From positions 1 to 61,870 of IMG/VR virus record IMGVR_UViG_3300042885_000276: a DNA stretch of 61,870 nucleotides; one strand, written 5' to 3'. The stretch is from a virus. Under the pieces are notes generated by a model. The model saw nothing but the letters and a program-made list of their open reading frames with translations, made no database searches and was not told where the DNA came from. Each line of letters begins with the position of its first letter. The stretch's first letter is position 1. Positions 29,063 to 36,950 of this stretch are shown one piece after another. The translations under genes and the position numbers were made by a program.

Positions 29063-29290
29063 TCACTCCAGACCTTCGTGCTTCCCAAGATATTTCGGTT
29101 TGTAGGAAGGAGTTATTTTCGCTGTCATGCAGACGCCATTCTGCCCCTTAAAGAACTGAATCTCATAGTTTGAACAAAGCCCGTGTTCAATATTTCGCCT
29201 GATCAAAGGAGCGGCAAACTCTGGCTCAAATACAGTCGCTTGCAGCATCGTCAGCGCATCTTCAATAGTCTCAACTTCATGGTTTATCAT
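29063..29290 (-). CDS. Reverse-strand hypothetical protein, 75 aa
   Basis: The product begins 'MINHEVETIEDALTMLQATV' (helical) followed by 'LIRRNIEHGLCSNYEIQFFK' and a basic tail. It converges exactly on the small Cys-rich gene with no spacing. With the next gene it forms a short leftward island before the large terminase. Family not recognised. Confidence 0.55.
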   Translation of the reverse strand: MINHEVETIEDALTMLQATVFEPEFAAPLIRRNIEHGLCSNYEIQFFKGQNGVCMTAKITPSYKPKYLGKHEGLE

Positions 29291-29327
29291 ATTTCAGATA
29301 TGACATCGTAAATTGACTTATCGCAAG

Positions 29328-29537
29328 TCACTTCTGCAACCGCTGCCCAAAGACCGGTCTTGGCTTTCTAAAGACCACCTGCTTTACCTCAATCTTTGGT
29401 TGAGGTATATCGTGATGAACCCTGCGAGTTGCGTTCCAAGCGTGGAATTGGCTGGATGTCATCACGTCTTTGCTGCATAGACAACAACCTTGCCACAGAG
29501 ATCGCCCGTTTTTATAACAAGTTTGGCAGATGTTCAT
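29328..29537 (-). CDS. Reverse-strand zinc-finger-type protein, 69 aa
   Basis: The N-terminus has two Cys pairs: 'CQTCYKNGRSLWQGCCLCSK', a likely zinc ribbon. The rest is basic and rich in Val, Pro and Arg (KQVVFRKPRPVFGQRLQK). Likely binds nucleic acid; no regulator family is recognised. Start ATG at 29537. Confidence 0.55.
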   Translation of the reverse strand: MNICQTCYKNGRSLWQGCCLCSKDVMTSSQFHAWNATRRVHHDIPQPKIEVKQVVFRKPRPVFGQRLQK

Positions 29538-29588
29538 AGATCATATAATATTGAAACTTACCAGTTCTGAACTACCCATTCAACAGAT

Positions 29589-31397
29589 ATGAAGCAGAAG
29601 CCCCAAAAATCTCGCGTCGTCCAACTAACGCGAGGACCAATCGAGACGTATGGCATCAAGTTTGATCATCAATTTGGCAATCAACTGGATGTCGAGTTGA
29701 TCTTCCTCAAGTGTCCAACGGGTTCGTTATTCGGTTGGAAGGGCGATAAAAACCCACAAGGAAAGCCTGCGTGGATTCATTTCGTCAACGCGGTGAACCT
29801 CATCTGGAACTACCCAGGAAGTAGGACTCCTTTCATGTGGCACCCTTGGGCGATCAAGATGGCAAAAGCCGCATTTGAGAATAAGCGTCTAGCGATCTCG
29901 TCTGGTGGTTCTGGCGGCAAGACTGGTTTGTTCGCTGTTTACTGTCTCGTTTGGTGGTTGGCAAATCCATACAAGAACGTCGTTCTCGTCAACACCACGA
30001 CCATCAAGGACTCGATGGGGCGTATTTGGGGCCAGATTACTCGTTACTTCAATGGCATGGCTGGAGCACCTCCTGGAAAGCTGGTAGAATCCTCGCACTG
30101 TATCAAGTCTATGGACTTAAATACCGGCGTTGTAATGGATGAGTACGGCATCCGTTTGTTTCCAGGTGAGCAAAGCAAAGCCGCTGAATCATCACGCGCC
30201 ATTCGAGGTCAGAAGCATGGCCCCGGCGGTAAGCTCATCGTTGTTCTGGACGAGTGCGCTGAACTTTCGCCATCCATCATCAATACGTTCGAGGAAAACT
30301 TGACGCAGAATCCGAATGTCCAGCTTATCGCGCTAGCCAACGCCAATTCGCCATTCGATACCTTTGGGCAGCTTTGTGAGCCTATTCCTGGAGGGTGGGA
30401 CAGCTACAACCCAGATTGGGATGAGTGGAAAGGAAAAGGCGCTCACGTCATCCGCATCAATAACGAAACATCACCAAACATCATTGAGGGAAAGGTGATC
30501 TACCCTTTCTTGATGACTCGTGAGATGTTGGAAGAAAAGCGAGAGAAGCTAGGTCAGCATACAAGAGCTTACTGGCGAGGTGTTCTTGGTGCGTTCTTGC
30601 TTGATGGAGACGATGACAATATTTATTCGGCATCTGAAGTTCTTCAAATACCGCCAGATTGTGTATGGCAGGGAATACCAACCAAGGTTGCTGGATTTGA
30701 TATTGCTCACACAGTAGGTGGAGATAAATCAGTTTTGATGATTGGCAGTATCGGTGTTTGTACTGATGGCAAGAAACGTCTTAAGTTTGAAAAATCGTAT
30801 TATTTAAACGAAGACTTATCTAAAAAAGACATTGATAGAACGACGCAAATGGTATCTCAATTAAAGGACATTTGCCAGAAGGAGGGAGTTAAAATTGAAA
30901 ACTTGGCAATAGATAGTTCAGCCGGTGGTGGAAAGACATTCTCTGACGCAATTTGGTCACAGTGGTCTAATGGCTTTTTGAGAGTGGACTTTGGTGGAAG
31001 ACCAAGTGATAGACCTGTTTCATCTGCCGACAGGGAGAAATCTAGCGTGAGATTTCATAACAAAGTGTCCGAAATTTGGGGGATCGGTAAAGAACTTCTT
31101 CGATGCGACCAATTGCGATGTATCCCAAAAGGAATGGCCGAAGACATGACGGCTAGAAAGTACAAGGACAATAAAGCGCAAGATGGTGGATCAAAGATTC
31201 GAGTTGAGTCAAAGATTGAAATGAAGCGCAGAACAGGCAAGTCTCCAGACGAAGGCGACTCTGGCTTTATTTTGATCGACTTGTGCCGAGAGAGGCATGG
31301 CTTATCTGGTTTGGATAAGCCTGGAAATCACACACCCGGCAAACCGAATCCATTGCAGAAGAGATTCAAGCAGTTGGCTGGCTTGTGGGCTGCTTAA
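29589..31397 (+). CDS. terL: Terminase large subunit (TerL), 602 aa
   Basis: This is the ATP-driven packaging motor and nuclease. The ATPase has a Walker A at about 103-112 (SSGGSGGKT; Lys111, Thr112), a Walker B 'LIVVLDECAE' (Asp221, Glu222) and a coupling segment 'LIALANANSPFDT'. The C-terminal nuclease has acidic strands at 'VAGFDIAHTVGGDKSVLM' (about 366-383) and 'ENLAIDSSAGGGKTFSDAIW' (from about 437). Bases 30780-30910 are more AT-rich than the rest, a possible recombination patch. It is separated from the putative small subunit by 27 kb. Confidence 0.9.
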   Translation: MKQKPQKSRVVQLTRGPIETYGIKFDHQFGNQLDVELIFLKCPTGSLFGWKGDKNPQGKPAWIHFVNAVNLIWNYPGSRTPFMWHPWAIKMAKAAFENKRLAISSGGSGGKTGLFAVYCLVWWLANPYKNVVLVNTTTIKDSMGRIWGQITRYFNGMAGAPPGKLVESSHCIKSMDLNTGVVMDEYGIRLFPGEQSKAAESSRAIRGQKHGPGGKLIVVLDECAELSPSIINTFEENLTQNPNVQLIALANANSPFDTFGQLCEPIPGGWDSYNPDWDEWKGKGAHVIRINNETSPNIIEGKVIYPFLMTREMLEEKREKLGQHTRAYWRGVLGAFLLDGDDDNIYSASEVLQIPPDCVWQGIPTKVAGFDIAHTVGGDKSVLMIGSIGVCTDGKKRLKFEKSYYLNEDLSKKDIDRTTQMVSQLKDICQKEGVKIENLAIDSSAGGGKTFSDAIWSQWSNGFLRVDFGGRPSDRPVSSADREKSSVRFHNKVSEIWGIGKELLRCDQLRCIPKGMAEDMTARKYKDNKAQDGGSKIRVESKIEMKRRTGKSPDEGDSGFILIDLCRERHGLSGLDKPGNHTPGKPNPLQKRFKQLAGLWAA

Positions 31398-31469
31398 TGT
31401 CCAAAAGCCTCAAGCGTGTGCCTGAATGGATTGCCTCGATCAATTCTGTTTTGTTGTTCATTTTTTTAA

Positions 31470-31727
31470 TCAAAATCCGTTCACTTTTGGCATCAGCAAA
31501 ACCTCTATCGCTTCTTCTCCAATAAGCTGATCAAGAGTTACTTTATACATCCTTGCTATTTTTAATGCGGCATCAACAGTCAGTTCAAAGCAGTCTTTTT
31601 CTAGCTGCGAACACCAACTGGAAGCACGTCCCATGTGCTCATTCACTGCCTGCTGACTCAAACAGTTGATCTCTCGGAGGATACGATAGCGTTGACCTTG
31701 CGTAGTTTTTACTTGTATTGGTTTCAT
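31470..31727 (-). CDS. XRE-family (Cro/CI-like) regulator, 85 aa
   Basis: A helix-turn-helix of the Cro/CI type: 'GQRYRILREINCLSQQAVNE' with 'MGRASSWCSQLEKDC' as the turn and recognition helix, then 'TVDAALKIARMYKVTLDQLI', the standard last helices. Small dimeric repressors of this kind control phage transcription. It is the first gene after the terminase on the reverse strand, with palindromes just upstream that may be its operator. Confidence 0.8.
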   Translation of the reverse strand: MKPIQVKTTQGQRYRILREINCLSQQAVNEHMGRASSWCSQLEKDCFELTVDAALKIARMYKVTLDQLIGEEAIEVLLMPKVNGF

Positions 31728-31732
31728 ATATG

Positions 31733-31760
31733 GTCACCAATCTTATCACGTTATTTAACG
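31733..31760. promoter_or_regulatory. Possible operator of the XRE regulator
   Basis: Two palindromes lie between 31727 and the next reverse-strand gene: TGGTCACCA (about 31733-31741) and CGTTATTTAACG (31749-31760). Spacing and position right before the regulator start suggest autoregulation. No binding evidence exists in the sequence beyond symmetry. Confidence 0.35.
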
Positions 31761-31769
31761 AGATGCAAA

Positions 31770-31946
31770 TTATTTCGCTTTTACGACTTCAACTTTAACG
31801 AATGGAAGCATGAGGACGCTGATGGTCTTATTCTTCCCAAGTGCGAATGAGTGCGTCACCGCCTTGAATATAGACTTCTTGAGCATCATGACGCCGTGAT
31901 AGCGAAAGATTGAACCGTTGGTGAGTCGATAGTAGCGGATCATCAT
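31770..31946 (-). CDS. Small basic protein, 58 aa
   Basis: ATG ATG start at 31946 immediately follows the stop of the upstream leftward gene. The product is basic and mixed hydrophobic (MIRYYRLTNGSIFRYHGVMM, then LKKSIFKAVTHSFALGKNKT and VLMLPFVKVEVVKAK). Family unknown. Confidence 0.5.
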   Translation of the reverse strand: MMIRYYRLTNGSIFRYHGVMMLKKSIFKAVTHSFALGKNKTISVLMLPFVKVEVVKAK

Positions 31947-32171
31947 TTATTCAGTTGGGATACATGGCTTTTTCCATTGGGCTTTTGGCAATCCTGATGG
32001 CCTTCGACCTTTGCAGGCAATCAGTTCAGCATAAAGAGCCTCGCTGATTTCTATTCCGATAAGGCGCTGCATCCAGCCCTTTGTTTGGCGTATTCTCAGT
32101 GTTGCTAGCTGGCGTGAATTTGGCGATCCACAGTTAAAAAGGGCTTCAATGGTTTTCTTGGTCAGGATCAT
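31947..32171 (-). CDS. Small basic helical protein, 74 aa
   Basis: The product starts 'MILTKKTIEALFNCGSPNSR' and has a core 'RIRQTKGWMQRLIGIEISEA' followed by 'LYAELIACKGRRPSG'. The 'KGWxxRLIGxEIS' core is one I recall from small unknown phage proteins. The stop is adjacent to the next start (31946), so the two leftward genes are coupled. An in-frame upstream ATG near 32300 would give a longer, less natural N-terminus. Confidence 0.5.
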   Translation of the reverse strand: MILTKKTIEALFNCGSPNSRQLATLRIRQTKGWMQRLIGIEISEALYAELIACKGRRPSGLPKAQWKKPCIPTE

Positions 32172-32596
32172 AACGGGATTGGCTTCAGTCTCAGTTGGGA
32201 ATCCTCTCTCAGGCACAACCCCTCCCACCTCCCCATGCACAAAGCAATGGTTAGGTATGGGAGGGCAACCCGGCAGTCTTGTTTTAATTCGCACCGCCAA
32301 CTCTGATGATTACTCATTTTGAGCTAGACCCCCACGAAATCCCCCGTTTTGGCGCTACGGGGAGCACATGACGTTCTCACGGCCTGCATGTCGAGCGTTT
32401 CATTCCTCTCGGTTTGAGTAGCCTCTTTTGCTGAGTAGGCTAAAAATCAGAACATGAAAAAGCCCGAACTCCGGGGTGCAGGCGGAAATTCGGGCTTTTG
32501 CTTCGGATTACCGTGGATTGCTCCAGTTGCACCCGAAGCCAGCTTTTTCAAGCTGTGATAACCATAATCCCACTTGCGCCATTCCGTCAAGCGGAT
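32172..32596. other. 425-bp noncoding region with promoters/terminator
   Basis: No convincing gene. It contains C-rich words (cccccacgaaatccccc near 32331), a short stem TAGCCT/AGGCTA near 32420-32442, and the strong hairpin listed at 32457-32500. It should hold the promoter for the leftward pair 31770-32171 and one for the rightward tail genes from 32597, but no sigma-70 pair is clear. I see no tRNA. Confidence 0.45.
32457..32500. terminator. Bidirectional hairpin terminator
   Basis: aaaaAGCCCGAA ... TTCGGGCTtttg: an 8-bp GC-rich stem flanked by A on one side and T on the other, so it can act in both directions. Rightward it could end readthrough from the terminase region; leftward it would insulate the reverse-strand regulator island. 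Confidence 0.75.
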
Positions 32597-33358
32597 ATGG
32601 TAAAAAATATGCAAGACGTTTATCTTTATCGAAAGGACCGCCGCTGGCAGAAAGCCTCCAAAGTCATTGAGGTGACGATGACCAGCAATCAGACTGCCTA
32701 TGCTGGCATCACTGGTGTTGCTTCAACCAACATTGTTACGGTTACCGGAGCGACCTTGGCTGACGGGCAAATCCTCACGTTGAGCGCCAAAACAGGCGGA
32801 AGCGGCCTCTCTCTTGGAGTCGGCTACTACATTATCAATGCTAGTGGAGCGGCTGGACAGCTTTCACTCACTCCAGGAGGCTCAGTTGTTGCACTCGGCA
32901 CCAACATTACCGCACCTTCATCTGGCATTGTCAGCCAGCCTGAGCTTAGCGTGTGGTCGTCTGAGTATCGGGATACGTTTAATTACTCAAATGGATTGCT
33001 TCAACAAGCATCAACATACAATAGCGGCGGACCATCTCCAGAAGATGTAACCACTAACACAAGGCCAGCTAACATTAGTAATTCTGAAGGCATTACTTTG
33101 ATTCCAAAAGGACCAGTAACGATTGCTCAGAGTGAATCAACATTTCGTGGCACGATCACCAACACTGGACCTTTTCAAAGCGTTGCTGGATTTGATGTTT
33201 CTATAACAGATGAAATGGCCCACGCCCCACTCCGTCAAACATTCCTAAAGAAGTCATTCTGGAAATTCGACCGAGGTGGAAGTATTGCCCCGCGATACCT
33301 TTATGCTGAGTATATGCAAGGAGATCAAATTCTGGATAACCCTCCCGAAACCCTCTAA
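32597..33358 (+). CDS. Beta-rich virion/tail protein, 253 aa
   Basis: The product has short beta repeats typical of tail proteins: 'GITGVASTNIVTVTGATLAD' and 'GGSGLSLGVGYYIINASGAA' with 'LSLTPGGSVVALGTNITAPS'. Later it has 'STFRGTITNTGPFQSVAGFD', and near the end 'KKSFWKFDRGGSIAPRYLYA'. ATG 32597 is chosen; the frame is open further upstream into the terminator hairpin. The stop overlaps the next start (TAATG), and it is likely a virion structural gene. Confidence 0.6.
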   Translation: MVKNMQDVYLYRKDRRWQKASKVIEVTMTSNQTAYAGITGVASTNIVTVTGATLADGQILTLSAKTGGSGLSLGVGYYIINASGAAGQLSLTPGGSVVALGTNITAPSSGIVSQPELSVWSSEYRDTFNYSNGLLQQASTYNSGGPSPEDVTTNTRPANISNSEGITLIPKGPVTIAQSESTFRGTITNTGPFQSVAGFDVSITDEMAHAPLRQTFLKKSFWKFDRGGSIAPRYLYAEYMQGDQILDNPPETL

Positions 33359-34206
33359 TGGCTAGCAATTTCCAACTGTTACCGACTCCGCATGAAGAGG
33401 AGTTCATGTTCTCTGTGCGAGTGCCACAGGACTACATTGGTCCTGAATTGGTGTTTCCAGATGGCTCGACGTTGATTTCTGCCCAAAGCGCATCGCTTAT
33501 TGGTGCGCGTCCAACTTCATTTAATCAGTGTGGCTGGACGGTGGGACGTGAGATGCTTTCAAAGTTCCCAGCCTACGGTAACTATGTTTACCTGAAGTCT
33601 GATAAGCAGAGAGATCCAGATTACATCACATTATTTTTTGGCAGGCCGAGAACTCCGGCACAGCGCAGGGTGCCGTTCAACAGCTACTATGATACAAGGC
33701 AATACACTTGGCCTTCTGTGCTTGAAGACCTGTTTGCAGCTAAAGCAGTTGGATTCCCGCAAGTGGTCAACAATGGAGCAAATACAGAGACGGCTGACAG
33801 GCTTATGCCAAGGTATCGTTACCGTCCTGGCATCTCGTATAATAGCACCATCTTGGTTGAGCAGTTTTTGTCAGATGTGGCTTATTCCGCTGGTGAATTG
33901 ACGCACATTCAGCCTGTTCCAACAGATGTTGATGGCAATTACATTGGTTTGAGCATGAGATTCGAGAGGTGCTTGCATCCAACTTGCGTGTTTCCGAAGG
34001 TTCAGCCAGAGACGCCAGTTTTTGGCGTTGGCATATATCCGGCACCACTAAATCGAAATTCTTCCGTGCAGATTTTCCCAGCTACAAACTTCCTAGATTG
34101 GGCACCGTTCATCATTGAGGACCGCCAACAGAACACTAACGGTCTTTGGTTGAGAGAACGAATCACGATCTATCCTCCATCACCTCCAGACGAGGTTATT
34201 CAATGA
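33358..34206 (+). CDS. Virion structural protein, 282 aa
   Basis: A neutral protein rich in Pro, Tyr and Arg with long stretches of alternating strand pattern ('FMFSVRVPQDYIGPELVFPD', 'YNSTILVEQFLSDVAYSAGE', 'DWAPFIIEDRQQNTNGLWLR'). It sits between two beta-rich virion genes and overlaps both neighbours by 1-4 bases. No family is recognised; a tail or base-plate component is most likely. Confidence 0.55.
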   Translation: MASNFQLLPTPHEEEFMFSVRVPQDYIGPELVFPDGSTLISAQSASLIGARPTSFNQCGWTVGREMLSKFPAYGNYVYLKSDKQRDPDYITLFFGRPRTPAQRRVPFNSYYDTRQYTWPSVLEDLFAAKAVGFPQVVNNGANTETADRLMPRYRYRPGISYNSTILVEQFLSDVAYSAGELTHIQPVPTDVDGNYIGLSMRFERCLHPTCVFPKVQPETPVFGVGIYPAPLNRNSSVQIFPATNFLDWAPFIIEDRQQNTNGLWLRERITIYPPSPPDEVIQ

Positions 34207-34793
34207 TTAATACTGGCAACGGAGACTTTGCACCTGAGAACAGCCCATTTGCTCAACGAAATTGGGCATGGGGAATGTCTGGCATTAGCGCAAATGTGAG
34301 CCGCGACGGAAGCTCTACGGTGATTGCAAATCTGCCAAGGTCGAATGTGCAGATGGAGAGCATCAATAACTCCGGTCCACCATTTGCAGCTGGATCAAAT
34401 ATTCAAGTCACTGGAACTTTTGTTGGAGGGGTATTTACTGGCAGTGTTCTTTTTGTTGGACCAGGAACTCCACCCACAACATCAACGACGACAACTCCGC
34501 CACCAACAACATCATCAACGACGACGAGCAGCAGCACAACAACAAGCAGCAGCACCACGACAAGTAGTACCACAACCAGTACCAGCAGCACCACTACAAG
34601 TAGCAGCACTACTTCGTCCACAACGACTAGTTCATCAACTACCACTTCTTCTACAACGACTACACCGCCTCCAACCACTTCTTCTACAACTACAACTAGC
34701 ACGACGACAACGACCACGCCTGCGCCAACCACTTCATCAACTTCATCAACTTCATCAACAACTACAAGCACAACCACTACAGCACCGCCATAA
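34203..34793 (+). CDS. Mucin-like Thr/Ser-rich virion protein, 196 aa
   Basis: Residues 1-93 are an ordinary beta-type domain ('NWAWGMSGISANVSRDGSST', 'GTFVGGVFTGSVLFVGPG'). The rest, to the C-terminus, is almost only Thr, Ser and Pro (TTTTPPPTTSSTTTSSSTTT and similar). This is a disordered, extended stalk that would be a natural target for O-glycosylation. It is followed directly by a methyltransferase gene and glycosyltransferase-like genes. ATG 34203 overlaps the previous stop (ATGA). Confidence 0.7.
   Translation: MINTGNGDFAPENSPFAQRNWAWGMSGISANVSRDGSSTVIANLPRSNVQMESINNSGPPFAAGSNIQVTGTFVGGVFTGSVLFVGPGTPPTTSTTTTPPPTTSSTTTSSSTTTSSSTTTSSTTTSTSSTTTSSSTTSSTTTSSSTTTSSTTTTPPPTTSSTTTTSTTTTTTPAPTTSSTSSTSSTTTSTTTTAPP
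34480..34790. repeat. Low-complexity ACN/TCN codon tract
   Basis: About 310 bases of degenerate Thr/Ser/Pro triplets (aca, acg, act, agc, tca, cca). It is not a perfect microsatellite: synonymous codons are mixed, which suggests the amino-acid composition is under selection. A long Val-rich open frame on the opposite strand is a by-product. Confidence 0.85.
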
Positions 34794-34796
34794 TTC

Positions 34797-35375
34797 ATGC
34801 TTACAATACCAGAGGCCAGACCGTATGATGAGCGAAGTGCTGATGCAATGCCTTGGCACACAACTCTGCTTGGAAACTACATGCAGCACAATTTCTGGAT
34901 GTATGCAATTATTGAAAGAGTGATGCTAGCAAATCCACAAATTCAATCCGTTATTGAAATTGGAACTGGCTCTGGGTGCGTAACTACAATTTTTGGTCTA
35001 TGGGGAATTCATCGTGGAATACCCGTTGTTAGCATTGATCATGTGCATCGTCATCACGATCATATTCTCAAAACACTTGGTGTGGAGTTTTTGCAAATTG
35101 ACGAAGAGCTTCCATCCACTCAAGATACAATCCTGAATCGAATTGGAGACAAGCCAACATGGTTGTTTTGCGATGGTGGATGCAAAAGTAGAGAGTTAAA
35201 GCAATTTGCTCCACTGCTTCCAAGCGGTTCTATTATTTCAGCCCATGATCTAGGAACTGAATTCCGTCATCATATTGATGCTAAAAAATTGTGCGACGAT
35301 GGAATCATTCAACCATACAAACCTGAATGGTGGATGGAATTCAACGTGCAATTAGCACTGTATATCAAGTCATGA
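34797..35375 (+). CDS. Methyltransferase-like protein, 192 aa
   Basis: The core looks like a class I SAM fold: 'IQSVIEIGTGSGCVTTIFGL' (motif I, about residues 49-68), 'IPVVSIDHVHRHHDHILKTL' (acidic end of strand 2) and 'PTWLFCDGGCKSRELKQFAP' with 'LPSGSIISAHDLGTEF'. This resembles the cephalosporin-hydroxylase/sugar O-methyltransferase type. It lies four bases after the Thr-rich gene and overlaps the next gene, as part of a putative glycan-modifying cluster. Confidence 0.7.
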   Translation: MLTIPEARPYDERSADAMPWHTTLLGNYMQHNFWMYAIIERVMLANPQIQSVIEIGTGSGCVTTIFGLWGIHRGIPVVSIDHVHRHHDHILKTLGVEFLQIDEELPSTQDTILNRIGDKPTWLFCDGGCKSRELKQFAPLLPSGSIISAHDLGTEFRHHIDAKKLCDDGIIQPYKPEWWMEFNVQLALYIKS

Positions 35376-36031
35376 TTGATAGCGTGCTCTACGTTGGAAG
35401 TGGTCTATCAGCACTCCAAGCAAATGAGTACAGGAGTAAGGTAGATGTTTGCTGTTCGGTAAACAACGCATGGCGTGCATTAATGCCAACTGGTTCTGAT
35501 TATTGGATTTATCCAGGAGACTTCCCGCCTGAAAATTTTCCACCAAATGAATTTAAGCACCAGAGGATCAGTTACGATGATTTTCAAAACTCAGCAGAAC
35601 GAGTTTTTGCCAGATTAGGCCAAAAACATATCTTACCTCAACATAAAGCTGGATACACTATATTCTTCCAAGGGCTGTATTGGATATTTGATAATTTGAA
35701 GCCAAAGAGGATTTACACCATTGGATTCGACCATGATTACTCGGCTGAAAAAGTGCGTAAATGGATTGAGCACAAATGTCCAGCGCCTAATAATAAGTTC
35801 AATGGAGAGTCTCCAGCATCTGTAAAAGATTGGTCCGACAACTTTTTTAGCAATTGCCCAGAGGATTCAATCTACGGTCATGGAACACCCGATCCATTAA
35901 GGCTTGGCGTTGATGAGCTTACTGAATTTTTTAATCGCGCATTGGAGTGCTCGTCGCAACTTGGCATTGCATTATTTAATGCGTCAGGTATAATTAATGG
36001 TCTAAATAATTTCCCTCAAGGGAAACCATAA
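35372..36031 (+). CDS. Hypothetical protein in glycan cluster, 219 aa
   Basis: The product begins 'MIDSVLYVGSGLSALQANEY' and has 'VCCSVNNAWRALMPTGSDYW' and 'KRIYTIGFDHDYSAEKVRKW'. The layout (nucleotide-binding-like glycine loop, later a strand with GFDHDYS) is broadly like small GT42 or DUF115-type sugar enzymes, but the match is weak. It overlaps the methyltransferase stop by ATGA and is followed by a GT2-like gene. Confidence 0.55.
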   Translation: MIDSVLYVGSGLSALQANEYRSKVDVCCSVNNAWRALMPTGSDYWIYPGDFPPENFPPNEFKHQRISYDDFQNSAERVFARLGQKHILPQHKAGYTIFFQGLYWIFDNLKPKRIYTIGFDHDYSAEKVRKWIEHKCPAPNNKFNGESPASVKDWSDNFFSNCPEDSIYGHGTPDPLRLGVDELTEFFNRALECSSQLGIALFNASGIINGLNNFPQGKP

Positions 36032-36041
36032 ATATGAAACT

Positions 36042-36932
36042 ATGACATCGCCATCTCTAACCATTTCAATGGCAACCTTCGACGATTTCGATGGAATTTT
36101 TTTCACGAGTCAGGCCATCCGAATCTACCAAGAACTTCCAGAGAACACAGAATTCCTGATTCTCGACAATAATCCCGACAGTGATCATGGGAGGCAGATC
36201 AAGCACTTCGCTAAGGACGTTCCAAATATGCGGGTGGTTGATGTCACTGATCGCCAAAGCAGCTTCGTTAAATATGACGCATTCAGTCTTGCTACTGGCG
36301 ATGTAATCCTTGGCCTTGATTGCCATGTTCTGCTCCAACCTGGATTTATCGCTTCCATGATGGAATACTGGTCACGCAATCCAGACTCCAAAAATATGCT
36401 TACAGGGCCACTGCTATATGACAGTCTAAAAGCCACAAGTGAGCAAATCGACCCCGTGTGGCGAGGTCACGACTTTGGAATTTGGGGCGATAATAAGGAG
36501 GGCTTGAAGTCAGGTGAGCCTTTTGAGATTCCAGCCCAAGGAATGGGATGCTTTTCGTTTATTCGCGCCAACGCTCCTGTAATCAATCAAGGATTCCGAG
36601 GCTTTGGTGGTGAAGAATGGTATATGGCTGAGATGGTTCGTCACAATGGTGGTAAGGTTATCTGCCATCCAAAGATGGGTTGGAATCACCGTTTTAACTG
36701 GCCGAAGCGAACATTCCCACTCACGATTGATGACAAGTTGCACAACTACTACACGGGTTGGCTGGAGATTTACCGCAACATTAATCACCCGATGATGGTA
36801 GAAATGACACAGCATTGGATTTCTGAGCTTGGTGAGGATGTGGTCAAGCTGGCTATTTTCAAAGCCGTTCTTGGTAATGCGTTTACGCTGCCAACAAATC
36901 CGCCAAAATCCCCCTTGCCCATCCAGCCATAA
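36042..36932 (+). CDS. GT2-family glycosyltransferase, 296 aa
   Basis: A GT-A glycosyltransferase: 'SLTISMATFDDFDGIFFTSQ' (start of the nucleotide-sugar fold), 'TEFLILDNNPDSDHGRQIKH' and 'GDVILGLDCHVLLQPGFIAS' with the DxD-like LDCH motif (about residues 91-97). 'GFRGFGGEEWYMAEMVRHNG' (GxEE-type catalytic segment) follows, then 'HPKMGWNHRF'. It would transfer a sugar from a nucleotide donor; the acceptor may be the Thr/Ser-rich virion stalk or a host surface glycan. Confidence 0.8.
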   Translation: MTSPSLTISMATFDDFDGIFFTSQAIRIYQELPENTEFLILDNNPDSDHGRQIKHFAKDVPNMRVVDVTDRQSSFVKYDAFSLATGDVILGLDCHVLLQPGFIASMMEYWSRNPDSKNMLTGPLLYDSLKATSEQIDPVWRGHDFGIWGDNKEGLKSGEPFEIPAQGMGCFSFIRANAPVINQGFRGFGGEEWYMAEMVRHNGGKVICHPKMGWNHRFNWPKRTFPLTIDDKLHNYYTGWLEIYRNINHPMMVEMTQHWISELGEDVVKLAIFKAVLGNAFTLPTNPPKSPLPIQP

Positions 36933-36950
36933 CGGTTAGAATCGGTGGAG

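Noticed and set aside
32172-32596. tRNA gene in the noncoding stretch
   Set aside because: No cloverleaf with a TTCGA arm and acceptor stem could be drawn; the only strong stem is the terminator at 32457-32500.
34403-34861. Val-rich reverse open frame opposite the Thr/Ser tract
   Set aside because: Poly-Val/Val-Glu is the automatic antisense of ACN/TCN codons.
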